A stretch of DNA of 64,000 nucleotides, from positions 1-64,000 of the forward strand of contig NZ_PKUB01000038.1 of the NCBI RefSeq assembly GCF_002868845.1, written 5' to 3'. Under the pieces are notes generated by a model. It was not told where the DNA came from and did no database searches. It saw nothing but the letters and a program-made list of their open reading frames with translations. Of the stretch, positions 51,761 to 60,738 are shown piece after piece. The DNA comes from Desulfuromonas sp. GTDB taxonomy: Bacteria; Desulfobacterota; Desulfuromonadia; Desulfuromonadales; BM501. The translations under genes were made by a program, and so were the position numbers. The first letter of the stretch is position 1; each line of letters starts with the position of its first letter.

Positions 51761-51762
51761 CC

Positions 51763-52488
51763 GTGGCTATGCTGGGAGTCAATGTGGACCATGTCGCCAC
51801 CGTGCGCCAGGCCCGGGGGACCGTGGAGCCAGACCCGGTGACCGCCGCCGCCCTGGCGGAACTGGCCGGGGCCGACAGCATCACCGTCCATCTTCGCGAA
51901 GACCGGCGCCACATCCAGGATCGGGACGTGGAGCTGTTGCGGCAGACGGTCAAGACGCGGCTCAACCTGGAGATGGCGGCTACCGAGGAGATGGTGGCGA
52001 TTGCCCTGCGGGTGCGGCCGGACTGCGTCACCCTCGTGCCGGAGAAGCGGGAGGAGCTGACCACCGAGGGTGGGCTTGACGTCCTTCAGCACCGCGCCCA
52101 CCTTCAGGAGGCGATCGGGCGGATGCGCGCGGAGGGGCTGCCGGTCAGTCTGTTCGTCGATCCCGACCCGGCTCAGATCCGGGCAGCCCGGGACGTGGAG
52201 GCGGACCTGGTGGAGATCCACACCGGGACCTATTGCGATGCTCCCGGGGCGGCGGAGCGCTCCGCCGAACTGGCCAAGCTGGAGGCGGCGATCCGGGAGG
52301 GCCGTGGGCAGGGCCTGGGAGTCAACGCCGGGCACGGCCTCGACTACCGCAACATTCAGCCCGTGGTCGCCCTCGGCGGGGTGGAGGAATTCAATATCGG
52401 TCACAGCATCGTATCCCGGGCCGTCCTGGTCGGCTTGGAGCGCGCCGTGGGGGAGATGCTGGGTCTCGTTCGGGGCGGAGTGTTTTGA
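51763..52488 (+). CDS. pdxJ: Pyridoxine 5'-phosphate synthase
   Basis: 241 residues from GTG 51763 (ATG 51769 is an alternative start). It makes pyridoxine phosphate from deoxyxylulose phosphate and aminoacetone phosphate, the last step of the DXP-dependent vitamin B6 pathway. The N-terminal [26 protein letters not shown] and [11 protein letters not shown] motifs are diagnostic. It overlaps acpS by 4 nt; the pair pdxJ-acpS is widely conserved. Confidence 0.97.
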   Translation: MAMLGVNVDHVATVRQARGTVEPDPVTAAALAELAGADSITVHLREDRRHIQDRDVELLRQTVKTRLNLEMAATEEMVAIALRVRPDCVTLVPEKREELTTEGGLDVLQHRAHLQEAIGRMRAEGLPVSLFVDPDPAQIRAARDVEADLVEIHTGTYCDAPGAAERSAELAKLEAAIREGRGQGLGVNAGHGLDYRNIQPVVALGGVEEFNIGHSIVSRAVLVGLERAVGEMLGLVRGGVF

Positions 52489-52871
52489 GCCCCATCGCCG
52501 GCCACGGCGTGGACCTGGCCCGGATCGAGCGGTTTCGCCGTTTTTTGGCCGAAGGCAAGACGGGTGTTATCGACCGCATCTTTACGGAGGGGGAGAAGGC
52601 CTACGCCCTGGCCCGGAAGGACCCGGCCCCTTTTCTGGCGGTGCGCTTCGCTGCCAAGGAAGCTTTTCTCAAGGCCCTCGGTCTCGGCTTGCGGGATGGC
52701 CTCAGCTGGCAGGACATGGAAGTGGTGAAGGACGAGCTGGGCTGTCCGTCGCTGCACCTTTCCGGGCGGGCCGCCGAAATATTCCGCGAGCGGTCCCTGC
52801 TGGCCGTTCATCTCTCCTACAGCCACGAGGGCCAGTACGGCATGGCCAGCGTCATCCTGGAGGGAGCATGA
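52485..52871 (+). CDS. acpS: Holo-[acyl-carrier-protein] synthase
   Basis: 128 residues from TTG 52485, which overlaps the pdxJ stop (TTGA). It transfers the phosphopantetheine arm to acyl carrier protein. The signature [12 protein letters not shown] at the N-terminus and [12 protein letters not shown] at about residues 50-61 are present. Overlaps the next gene by 4 nt (ATGA). Confidence 0.94.
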   Translation: MSPIAGHGVDLARIERFRRFLAEGKTGVIDRIFTEGEKAYALARKDPAPFLAVRFAAKEAFLKALGLGLRDGLSWQDMEVVKDELGCPSLHLSGRAAEIFRERSLLAVHLSYSHEGQYGMASVILEGA

Positions 52872-54442
52872 GACTGGTCACAGCGGACCAGATGCGCGAA
52901 CTGGACCGGCGCACCATCGAGGAGGTCGGGATCCCCGGCGTCGTACTCATGGAGAATGCCGGGCGCGGCGCCGCAGAGCATCTCTGCCGGCGCTTCGCGT
53001 CCCTGAAGCCGGGGCCCGTTCTGGTCCTTGCGGGCAAGGGGAATAACGGCGGCGACGGCTACGTCATCGCCCGCCACCTGCTTGATCGGGGCTGGCAGGT
53101 TCGCACCGTGGTGCTCGCCTCGGCCGAGTCTGTCGGCGCAGATGCCGGCGTCAACTTGCGGGCACTGCGCAACAGCGGCGGAGACATTGACTTCGCCGAG
53201 GACGAGGGGGCACTACGGGCGGCTCTTGATAAAGGCCGGGGGGACACCCTCGTGGTCGATGCCCTGCTCGGGACCGGCTTGACCTCGGAAGTCCGCGGCG
53301 CCTACGCCCTGGCCATCGACTGGATCAACGACTCCGGTGCCCAGGTCCTGGCGGTCGACATCCCTTCGTGGCTCGACGGAAGCACGGGGTGTATCCTCGG
53401 TCGGGCGGTACGGGCTGACAGCACGGTCACATTCGCCTTCGCCAAGGTCGGTCACGCGGTTTTCCCGGGCGCCGGGCTGTGCGGAGAACTGCTTACGGTC
53501 GACATCGGCATTCCCGCCACCGTGGCCGATGGCGCGGGGGACGCCCTGCTTCTCGTGGAGAGCGCCGAGGCGGCAGCCCTGTTGCCGCCCCGACCGTTCT
53601 CCGGGCACAAGGGGACCTTCGGCCACCTGTTGGTGGTGGCAGGTTCCACCGGAAAATCAGGCGCTGCGGCGCTGACCGCCGAGGGCGGGCTGCGGGCCGG
53701 GGCGGGGCTGGTGACCTTGGCCTGCCCGGCAGGGGTGCACGGGGTTCTCGAGACCAAGCTCACCGAGGCCATGACCGCTCCCCTGCCGGAGGTGGACGGG
53801 GCGGTCAGTCTTCAGGCACTGCAGGCGCTTCGCTTTCACTGGGCCGGCAAGGAGGCTGTCGCTCTCGGTCCCGGCCTGGGGCAGACCGAAGAGGTCCGGG
53901 ACCTGGTGCGACGCCTGGTCCGGGAATGTCCCCTGCCTCTGGTTGTGGATGCCGACGGGATCAACGCTCTGGCGCCAGATCCTTCCCCTCTCGGGGAGCG
54001 CAGCGGCCGGCCGGCGGTCCTGACCCCCCACCCGGGAGAGATGGCCCGCCTGACTGGCGGCACCGTGGCCGAGGTCGAGGCGGACCGCCTTGGCGTCTCC
54101 CGGGATTTTGCCCGGCAGTACGGGGTGGTGCTGGTTCTCAAAGGGGCGCGGACCGTGGTCGCATTTCCCGACGGCAGGGTTCGCATCAACGGCAGCGGCA
54201 ACCCGGGGCTTGCCAGCGGCGGCATGGGGGACGTGTTGACCGGGGTGATCGGGGGCCTGCTTGCCCAGGGCATGAAGGTTGAAGAGGCGGCCACCCTCGG
54301 GGTTTTTCTGCACGGCCTGGCCGCCGACCGCATCCTGTCCCGCATGGGCGATGCCGGGATGCTGGCCGGCGATCTGCTGGCGGAAATTCCTGCCGCCCGA
54401 AAGCAACTACTCATCCATGGAGGGAAGCATGCGCAAAGCTAA
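52868..54442 (+). CDS. nnr: Bifunctional NAD(P)HX epimerase / dehydratase
   Basis: 524 residues. The N-terminal part (about 1-215) is the NAD(P)HX epimerase (GNNGGDGYVIARHL, VDALLGTGL) and the C-terminal part (about 225-510) the ADP-dependent dehydratase (GHKGTFGHLLVVAGS, LTPHPGEMARL, GSGNPGLASGGMGDVLTG). Together they repair hydrated NAD(P)H. ATG 52868 overlaps the acpS stop. The end overlaps the CBS-domain gene. Confidence 0.95.
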   Translation: MRLVTADQMRELDRRTIEEVGIPGVVLMENAGRGAAEHLCRRFASLKPGPVLVLAGKGNNGGDGYVIARHLLDRGWQVRTVVLASAESVGADAGVNLRALRNSGGDIDFAEDEGALRAALDKGRGDTLVVDALLGTGLTSEVRGAYALAIDWINDSGAQVLAVDIPSWLDGSTGCILGRAVRADSTVTFAFAKVGHAVFPGAGLCGELLTVDIGIPATVADGAGDALLLVESAEAAALLPPRPFSGHKGTFGHLLVVAGSTGKSGAAALTAEGGLRAGAGLVTLACPAGVHGVLETKLTEAMTAPLPEVDGAVSLQALQALRFHWAGKEAVALGPGLGQTEEVRDLVRRLVRECPLPLVVDADGINALAPDPSPLGERSGRPAVLTPHPGEMARLTGGTVAEVEADRLGVSRDFARQYGVVLVLKGARTVVAFPDGRVRINGSGNPGLASGGMGDVLTGVIGGLLAQGMKVEEAATLGVFLHGLAADRILSRMGDAGMLAGDLLAEIPAARKQLLIHGGKHAQS

Positions 54443-54878
54443 GGACATCATGACAAAAGCGGTTCACACGGTGACCGAAGAGACGGGGGTGGAGGAATTG
54501 GCTCGCCTCTTTCAGGAAAAGGGCGTCAGCGCCCTGCCTGTTGTCGACGACGCCGGGGGGCTGCGGGGGGTGGTTACGGAAACCGATCTGGTCGCCCAGG
54601 ACAAGCCCCTCCACATCCCGACGGTGATTTCACTTTTCGACTGGGTTCTTTACCTGGAGAGCGAAAAGAGTTTCCGCGAGGAGGTCAAACGCATTACCGC
54701 CCAAAAGGTTGGCGATATTTGCTCCCGGGACGTGGCCACCTGTACGCCTGAGACTTCGGTGAGCGCCATCGCCGAACTGATGGTGGAAAAGAAGGCCCAC
54801 CTCATCCCGGTGGTCGAGGGAAAGAAGCTGGTCGGGGTGGTGGCCAGGTTGGACATCATTCGCGCCATGGGCGCCTAG
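54429..54878 (+). CDS. CBS-domain protein
   Basis: 149 residues from ATG 54429 (GGAGGG at 54419-54424, 4 nt spacing); it overlaps the end of nnr by 14 nt. It consists of two CBS motifs (KDIMTKAVHTVTEETG, VSALPVVDDAGGLRGVVTETD and DICSRDVATCTPETS, AHLIPVVEGKKLVGVVARLD), a pair that usually binds adenine nucleotides. No attached catalytic domain. Target unknown. Stop TAG. Confidence 0.9.
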   Translation: MRKAKDIMTKAVHTVTEETGVEELARLFQEKGVSALPVVDDAGGLRGVVTETDLVAQDKPLHIPTVISLFDWVLYLESEKSFREEVKRITAQKVGDICSRDVATCTPETSVSAIAELMVEKKAHLIPVVEGKKLVGVVARLDIIRAMGA

Positions 54879-54881
54879 GCC

Positions 54882-55373
54882 ATGCGGCAGTGGGCCCATG
54901 AAACGGCATCGCCGGAAGAGACGCGCCGTCTCGGGCAACTGCTTGGTGAGCTGATAGCCGGGCCGCAACGCATTTATCTGCGCGGTGACCTGGGCGCGGG
55001 CAAGACCTGCTTTGTTCAGGGGCTGGCCCGGGGCCTCGGGGTTTCTCCCGCTGAACCCGTCACCAGTCCCTCTTACACCCTCATGAATGCGTATAGCGGT
55101 CGTCTGCAGCTTTTTCACTTCGACCTCTATCGCCTCGCCCATCCCGAGGACCTGGAAGACTTGGACTTGACCGAGTATCTGCACGGAACCGGGGTGGCGG
55201 TGGTGGAGTGGGCGGAGCGGATGCCCGGTTCGGACCAGGAAGGCCTCATGGTCGATTTGGAATACGAGGATGAATGTGCCCGGAGTCTGATCTTCCGGGC
55301 GCGGGGGGTGGGGGCGGAGAGCTTGCTGGAGCAACTGGCGTCCCATTGGACGCAGGGGAGAGCTGCGCAATGA
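54882..55373 (+). CDS. tsaE: tRNA threonylcarbamoyladenosine ATPase TsaE
   Basis: 163 residues. The P-loop is GDLGAGKTCF and the downstream SPSYTLMNAY and HFDLYRL motifs are typical. TsaE drives the complex that adds threonylcarbamoyl to A37 of ANN-reading tRNAs. It starts 3 nt after the CBS gene and overlaps lpdA by 4 nt. Confidence 0.95.
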   Translation: MRQWAHETASPEETRRLGQLLGELIAGPQRIYLRGDLGAGKTCFVQGLARGLGVSPAEPVTSPSYTLMNAYSGRLQLFHFDLYRLAHPEDLEDLDLTEYLHGTGVAVVEWAERMPGSDQEGLMVDLEYEDECARSLIFRARGVGAESLLEQLASHWTQGRAAQ

Positions 55374-56785
55374 AAGAGTTCGATGTTGCCATTGTCGGGG
55401 CCGGCCCCGGCGGATACGTGGCCGCCATTCGCGCCGCCCAGGCGGGCGCTTGCGTTTGCCTGATCGAGGACGACGAGGTCGGCGGGACCTGCCTGAATCG
55501 GGGGTGCATTCCGACCAAGGCTCTCTACAGTACCGCCCGTCTGATGCACCATATCCGTTCGGCGGGCGAGCACGGCATTCGGGTTGGCGAGCTTGGATTC
55601 GATTTTCCCCAGGCCGCCCGTCGCAAGGACCAGGTGGTGGAGAAGCTGGTCCGCGGGGTGGAACAACTTCTCAAGGGACACGGGGTCGAGGTCTTCCGCG
55701 GCCGCGCCTCCCTCGAGGGCGAGGGGAGGATTCGCATCCGCAGGGCCGAGGTCGTGGGGCATATCCGGGCCAGGCGTATCATCCTCGCCACGGGGTCACT
55801 CCCTGCCCGTCCGAAGGGCCTTCCCGTGGACGGGAAAAATGTTTTGACCAGCAATGAAATTCTTGCTATGAAGGATCTGCCCCGCAGCCTGCTTGTTGTC
55901 GGCGGCGGTTATATCGGGTGCGAGTTTGCCAGTATTTTTAGCGCCTTTGGCACCAAGGTCACCGTTGTCGAGTTGTTGCCGACTCTGCTGGGCCATACCG
56001 ACCGGCTGGCCGTGCGGGAAGTGGAGAAGTCCCTGCGAGAGGCCGGGGTTGCCGTTCACACAGGGACGGCCGTCGAGGCTCTGGACGTGGTCGAGGGAGG
56101 GGTCAAGGTTCGCCTCGGCGGCGGTGAGAGTCTGGTTGTCGAGAAGGCTCTGGTGGCCGTTGGCCGGGTGCCCAACAGTCATGGCCTCGGTCTCGAGGAG
56201 TCTGGCGTTCGCCTCGAAAATGGCGCCGTGGCTGTGGATGACCGCATGGCGACATCCGCCGAAGGGGTTTATGCCATCGGGGATGTCACCGGGGGGATTC
56301 AACTGGCTCACGTGGCCTCCTACCAGGCCGGGGTGGCCGTCACCAATGCCCTGGGGGGGGATGCCCGGGCCGACTACCGTGTCGTTCCCAGCACTCTTTT
56401 CACCCTTCCCGAAATCGGCCAGGTCGGCTTGAGCGAGGCCGCCTGCAAGGAGAAGGGGATCGAGACCCGGGTCGGGCGATTCGCCTACCAGGCATCGAGC
56501 AAGGCTCTGTGTGCCGGAGAGGTGCGGGGGTCGGTGCAGGTCGTGTCTGACCGGGGGGATGGAAAAATTCTCGGGGCTGCGGTCGTCGGGGACGAGGCGT
56601 CGACCCTGATCGCCGAGGTCGCTGCCGCCATGAGCGGCTGGATGACCGCCGTCGAACTCGGGGAGGTGATCCATTCCCATCCCACCCTGCCGGAGATGAT
56701 AAAAGAGGCCGCCGAGGACACAGCAGGGCGCGCCGTGCACAAGGTGGGGCGTAAAGCGGGACGGGCCCCGGCAAAGAAGGCATGA
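55370..56785 (+). CDS. lpdA: Dihydrolipoyl dehydrogenase
   Basis: 471 residues. FAD-dependent E3 component of 2-oxoacid dehydrogenase complexes. The FAD motif VGAGPGGYVAA, redox-active Cys41 and Cys46 (GGTCLNRGCIPTK), NAD motif VVGGGYIGCEFA and active-site HSHPTLPE are present. A pyruvate dehydrogenase E1 gene pair starts 6 kb downstream, which could use this E3. A basic Ala/Lys tail ends the protein. Confidence 0.95.
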   Translation: MKEFDVAIVGAGPGGYVAAIRAAQAGACVCLIEDDEVGGTCLNRGCIPTKALYSTARLMHHIRSAGEHGIRVGELGFDFPQAARRKDQVVEKLVRGVEQLLKGHGVEVFRGRASLEGEGRIRIRRAEVVGHIRARRIILATGSLPARPKGLPVDGKNVLTSNEILAMKDLPRSLLVVGGGYIGCEFASIFSAFGTKVTVVELLPTLLGHTDRLAVREVEKSLREAGVAVHTGTAVEALDVVEGGVKVRLGGGESLVVEKALVAVGRVPNSHGLGLEESGVRLENGAVAVDDRMATSAEGVYAIGDVTGGIQLAHVASYQAGVAVTNALGGDARADYRVVPSTLFTLPEIGQVGLSEAACKEKGIETRVGRFAYQASSKALCAGEVRGSVQVVSDRGDGKILGAAVVGDEASTLIAEVAAAMSGWMTAVELGEVIHSHPTLPEMIKEAAEDTAGRAVHKVGRKAGRAPAKKA

Positions 56786-56839
56786 TGAAACTGCGGCCGC
56801 CTCGGCGTCCGGTTCAGGCAAAAGGAGGAATCCAAAACC

Positions 56840-58072
56840 ATGGCATTGGTTGTGCAGAAATACGGCGGAACGTCCGTCGGGTCGATTGAAAAGATTCGCA
56901 ATGTCGCCCGGCGGGTGGCCAAAACCTACGACGAAGGCAACGACGTTGTCGTGGTCGTCTCCGCCATGGCCGGGGAGACCAACAAACTGGTGGCCCTGGC
57001 CAACGAGATATCCGAATTTCCCAGCGAGCGCGAATATGACGTGCTTGTATCCACCGGCGAGCAGGTGACCATTGCCCTGCTCTCCATGTGCCTGCAGTCG
57101 ATGGGCTACAAGGCCAAAAGCTATCTCGGTCATCAGATCGCGATTCGCACCGACAACACCTTCTCCAAGGCGCGCATCGAGAAGATCGAAGACAAAAAGG
57201 TGCGCGAAGACCTGAAGAAGGGAACCATCATCGTGGTGGCCGGCTTCCAGGGGGCGGACAAGGAAGGGAACATCACCACTTTCGGCCGGGGCGGTTCCGA
57301 TACCTCTGCGGTGGCCGTTGCTGCCGGGCTCAAGGCCGATGTCTGCGAGATCTACACCGATGTGGACGGGGTTTACACCACCGATCCCCGCATCGTTCCA
57401 GAAGCCTCGAAAATTGAGAAGGTCTCCTACGATGAGATGTTGGAGATGGCTTCTCTCGGGGCGAAGATTTTGCAGATCCGCTCTGTGGAGTTCGCCAAGA
57501 AATACGGCGTGGTGGTCCACGTTCGTTCCAGTTTTAACGACAATCTAGGGACCCTGGTGATGAAGGAGGATGCTGATATGGAGACCGTTCTGGTTTCAGG
57601 AATTACGTTCAACAAGGATGAGGCCAAGATTTCGGTGATGCGGGTTCCCGACAAGCCGGGGATCGCCGCTCAGCTCTTCTCCCCCTTGTCCCACGCCAAC
57701 ATCACCGTGGACATGATCATTCAGAATGTCTCCCACGAGGGGTTCACTGACATGACCTTCACCGTTCCCAAGGCCGATTTCAAAAAGGCCCTCAAGATCG
57801 TCGAGGAGAATGCCAGGGAGATCGGCGCCGGCGGCGTGTAGAGCGACGAGGATATCGCCAAGGTCTCCGTCGTCGGGGTCGGCATGCGTTCCCACTCGGG
57901 TGTCGCCAGCAAGATGTTCCAGACCCTGTCTCAGGAGGGGGTCAACATTCAGATGATCTCCACCAGCGAGATCAAGGTTTCGTGCGTCGTCGACGCCAAG
58001 TACACCGAACTTGCCGTGCGCGTCCTGCACGAGGCTTTCGGTTTGGCGAAGAAAGACGTGAAGCCCGAGTAG
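56840..58072 (+). CDS. lysC: Aspartate kinase; interrupted by in-frame TAG
   Basis: 410 amino-acid positions, the usual length of a monofunctional aspartokinase. It phosphorylates aspartate, the first step to Lys, Thr, Met and diaminopimelate. The kinase domain (about 1-240) has [22 protein letters not shown] and [14 protein letters not shown]1 is about 265-330 and ACT2 about 345-400 ([20 protein letters not shown] and [12 protein letters not shown]). Codon 334, in the linker between the ACT domains, is TAG (57839-57841), and the frame then continues to a normal end at TAG 58070-58072. Without readthrough the product would lose ACT2, which related enzymes need for folding and feedback control. 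ATG 56840 follows AAAGGAGGAA. Confidence 0.93.
57839..57841 (+). other. In-frame TAG codon in lysC
   Basis: The reading is [15 protein letters not shown]. The residue is in the variable linker between the two ACT domains, where GAG, CAG or AAG would be normal. The first in-frame start after it is ATG 57884, inside ACT2 and without a Shine-Dalgarno sequence. Confidence 0.95.
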
Positions 58073-58125
58073 TTCATCCTGCCGGGGGAGAAGCCATCCC
58101 CGCGACTCAATGAAGGTGTGGTGCC

Positions 58126-59697
58126 ATGAACCTGATCCGACTGTACGACACGACCCTGAGGGACGGGACCCAGGCCGAGGATGTTTCCTTCCTGGTGGCC
58201 GACAAGATTCGCATCGCCCAGAAGTTGGACGAACTGGGGATTCACTACATCGAGGGCGGCTGGCCCGGATCCAACCCCAAGGACATCGCCTTTTTCAAGG
58301 AGATCAAGAAAGTCTCCCTGAACCAGGCCAAAATCGCAGCATTCGGTTCCACCCGGAGGGCGAAGTCGACGCCGGACAAGGACAACAATATCCAGACCCT
58401 GATCCAGGCCGACCCGGACACGGTCACCATCTTCGGCAAGACCTGGGACTTTCACGTCCGCGAAGCCTTGCGCATCAGTCTCGAGGAGAACCTGGAACTC
58501 ATCAACGACTCCCTGGAGTATTTGAAGAGCCACGTGGGCGAGGTCGTCTACGACGCCGAGCACTTCTTCGACGGGTACAAGGCCAACCCCGAGTACGCCA
58601 TCAAGACCCTGCAGGCGGCCCAGGAGGCCAAGGTCGACTGCATTGTGCTGTGCGACACCAACGGCGGCACCATGCCCTATGAAATCCCCGGCATCATCGC
58701 CGAGGTGCAAAAGACCATCTCCACTCCCCTTGGAATCCATACCCACAACGATGGCGAGTGTGCCGTGGCCAACTCCCTGGTGGCGGTGGACTGCGGCATC
58801 GTTCATATCCAGGGGACCATCAACGGTTTCGGCGAGCGCTGCGGCAATGCCAACCTGTGCTCCATCATTCCCGCTCTGCGCCTCAAAATGGGCAAGGAAT
58901 GCGTCACCGACGAACAACTGCAGCGGCTGCGCGAGATTTCCCGCACCATCTACGAGCTGGCCAACCTGGTCCCCAACAAACACCAGGCCTATGTCGGCAA
59001 CTCCGCTTTCGCCCACAAGGGGGGGGTTCACGTTTCGGCCATTCAGCGCCATCCCGAAACCTACGAGCACATTCGGCCGGAACGGGTGGGGAACGTCACC
59101 CGGGTCCTGGTTTCCGATCTCTCCGGGCGCGCCAACATCCTGGCCAAGGCCGAGCAGTTCAACATCAACCTCGACAGCAAAGACCCCGTCACCCTGGAGA
59201 TCCTCGAGGACATCAAGGAGATGGAGAACAAGGGCTACCAGTTCGAGGGGGCCGAGGCCTCCTTCGACCTGCTCATGCGCCGCGCCCTGGGGACCCTCCG
59301 CCACTACTTCTCGGTCATCGGCTTCCGGGTCATCGACACCAAGAGGCACGAGGACGAGATACCCATGTCCGAAGCCACGGTGCAGGTCAAGGTCGGGGGC
59401 AAGATCGAACACACCGCCGCAGAGGGACACGGTCCGGTCAATGCTCTGGACAACGCCCTGCGCAAGGCCCTGGAAAACTTCTACCCCCAACTCAAGCAGA
59501 TGCGCCTGCTCGACTACAAGGTCAGGGTCCTGCCAGCCGGCAAGGGGACGGCTTCGATTACCCGGGTTCTGATCGAGTCCGGGGACAAGACATCCCGCTG
59601 GGGAACGGTGGGGGTGAGTGACAACATCATCGACGCCTCCTATCAAGCCCTGGTCGATGCCCTGCACTACAAGCTTCTTAAGGACCAGGAGAGCTGA
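58126..59697 (+). CDS. cimA: Citramalate synthase
   Basis: 523 residues. It condenses pyruvate and acetyl-CoA to citramalate, an entry to isoleucine that does not need threonine; this route is used by Geobacter. The HMGL-like barrel has [17 protein letters not shown] and [14 protein letters not shown], and the C-terminal regulatory domain has [19 protein letters not shown], typical of the long CimA/LeuA-like enzymes. The length and the [10 protein letters not shown] start favour citramalate synthase over 2-isopropylmalate synthase. ATG 58126 follows AAGG. Confidence 0.92.
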   Translation: MNLIRLYDTTLRDGTQAEDVSFLVADKIRIAQKLDELGIHYIEGGWPGSNPKDIAFFKEIKKVSLNQAKIAAFGSTRRAKSTPDKDNNIQTLIQADPDTVTIFGKTWDFHVREALRISLEENLELINDSLEYLKSHVGEVVYDAEHFFDGYKANPEYAIKTLQAAQEAKVDCIVLCDTNGGTMPYEIPGIIAEVQKTISTPLGIHTHNDGECAVANSLVAVDCGIVHIQGTINGFGERCGNANLCSIIPALRLKMGKECVTDEQLQRLREISRTIYELANLVPNKHQAYVGNSAFAHKGGVHVSAIQRHPETYEHIRPERVGNVTRVLVSDLSGRANILAKAEQFNINLDSKDPVTLEILEDIKEMENKGYQFEGAEASFDLLMRRALGTLRHYFSVIGFRVIDTKRHEDEIPMSEATVQVKVGGKIEHTAAEGHGPVNALDNALRKALENFYPQLKQMRLLDYKVRVLPAGKGTASITRVLIESGDKTSRWGTVGVSDNIIDASYQALVDALHYKLLKDQES

Positions 59698-59699
59698 AA

Positions 59700-60251
59700 T
59701 TGACGTCTCCCCGCGGGACGACCCTGCTGGTGTTTATTCTTTTGTCCCTGTTTGCCTGGATCGGCGGCCGGGGGACCTTCCAAAGTGAAGGTCCCCCGGC
59801 TTTTTTCGTGGAACCACAGGGTGAGGTATGGGTGAAATTTAGGGAGGGGTTTCCTTCGCAAGGAATTCACCAAATTTCTGACGGTTCGTCGATCCGAAGC
59901 GTCATTAAAGTGACGGGTCTTCCCCTGGCGTTCGACATCGTTGGGGATCCCTGCCTGGACTTCCCCCTGCAAGCGGGGGCGACCCTGGATATCCGAGTCG
60001 TGGAAGGGGAAATTGTCGCAGTTAAGAGGGGTTGGATGAGTGCGACAGAGCGTATCGCTCTCAATATCCCCTTGCATCCCGAACGCATGACACTGGAGGA
60101 CTGGGAGGCATTGCCCGGAATAGGGGAGAGTCTGGCCCGAAGGATCGAAGAGGATCGTCAAAAAAATGGCGATTTCGGCGCCCTTGAGGGGGTAAAAAGG
60201 GTTAAGGGGGTCGGCCCTAAGCGCCTTGAACGCTGGAAAATGTATTTTTAA
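59700..60251 (+). CDS. Membrane-anchored SLBB/helix-hairpin-helix protein, ComEA-like
   Basis: 183 residues from TTG 59700, 2 nt after the cimA stop. An N-terminal hydrophobic segment (LLVFILLSLFAWIGG), an SLBB-like beta-grasp region (FFVEPQGEVWVKF ... HQISDGSSIRSVIKVTG) and a C-terminal helix-hairpin-helix (WEALPGIGESLARRI, VKRVKGVGPKRLERW). A possible periplasmic DNA-binding protein. A strong terminator-like hairpin lies at codons 23-36 of this frame. GTG 59832 (GAGG at 59823-59826) is an alternative start that avoids the hairpin but loses the membrane anchor and part of the SLBB region. Confidence 0.75.
   Translation: MTSPRGTTLLVFILLSLFAWIGGRGTFQSEGPPAFFVEPQGEVWVKFREGFPSQGIHQISDGSSIRSVIKVTGLPLAFDIVGDPCLDFPLQAGATLDIRVVEGEIVAVKRGWMSATERIALNIPLHPERMTLEDWEALPGIGESLARRIEEDRQKNGDFGALEGVKRVKGVGPKRLERWKMYF
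59768..59806 (+). terminator. Terminator-like hairpin inside the ComEA-like gene
   Basis: A perfect 13-bp stem (CCGGGGGACCTTC / GAAGGTCCCCCGG; 59768-59780 with 59787-59799), 6-nt loop, then C and six Ts (59801-59806). It is the strongest such structure in the window and lies about 70 nt after the cimA stop, within the next open frame. Confidence 0.9.
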
Positions 60252-60429
60252 CAAATTGTTTTAATTGTGTAAAGGCTCGATATTGTTTCAAAAAATGGAA
60301 TAAGGAGGGTTTGGCTCGGGGGTTTTTCCTTCCGGCGGCAAGATCTGGCACGACATGTGTAGTTGTTAACGATGAAACAGACAACAAAGATCATCTGTTG
60401 CCGAATAACATATCAAAGGGGGAAAAATC
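60252..60429 (+). other. Intergenic region before the zinc-ribbon gene
   Basis: 178 nt, AT-rich at both ends. It contains AAGGAGGG at 60302-60308 without a following gene and a sigma-54-like element at 60346. No other structure is seen. Confidence 0.5.
60346..60361 (+). promoter_or_regulatory. Possible sigma-54 promoter
   Basis: TGGCACG (60346-60352) is a perfect -24 box, but the -12 part reads GTGTA instead of TTGCA, with GT in place of the key GC. It lies 68 nt before the zinc-ribbon ATG. Weak candidate. Confidence 0.3.
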
Positions 60430-60585
60430 ATGAAATGTCCCAAATGCCGAGGCAGAATGTACGCCGAGAAGTACTATGATTTCGTTCGCTCTTTCGATGC
60501 TTGGAAATGTTGCGCCTGCGGGGAGGTGGTCGACCCCACAATCCTGACCAACAGAGCCCGCAACCACAACCTTTTCCTCGGGTGA
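60430..60585 (+). CDS. Small zinc-ribbon protein
   Basis: 51 residues from ATG 60430, preceded by AAAGGGGGAAA. Two Cys pairs (CPKC at residues 3-6 and CCACG with Cys28 and Cys30 or Cys27) could hold a zinc ion. There are many aromatic and basic residues between them. It stands alone, between a weak sigma-54-like element and a good terminator. Function unknown; it might bind nucleic acid or a protein. Confidence 0.75.
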   Translation: MKCPKCRGRMYAEKYYDFVRSFDAWKCCACGEVVDPTILTNRARNHNLFLG

Positions 60586-60629
60586 TCTGAACCTGTCAGG
60601 GATGCCCCACGTACAATACCATTGATGCG

Positions 60630-60664
60630 AAGCGCCGGGTCCTGTCCCGGCGCTTTCAGTTTTT
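60630..60664 (+). terminator. Terminator after the zinc-ribbon gene
   Basis: AAGCGCCGGG (60630-60639) and CCCGGCGCTT (60646-60655) form a 10-bp stem with a 6-nt loop, followed by TCAGTTTTT. It could also serve the minus-strand fadJ-like gene in part, as that gene ends nearby at 60739. Confidence 0.75.
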
Positions 60665-60738
60665 CAGGAATAAAAACGCTCCCTTCGTTTCAAATATTCA
60701 CACGGTTCAAACCGCGGACCCAGGGTCTTGGCGAGTTT

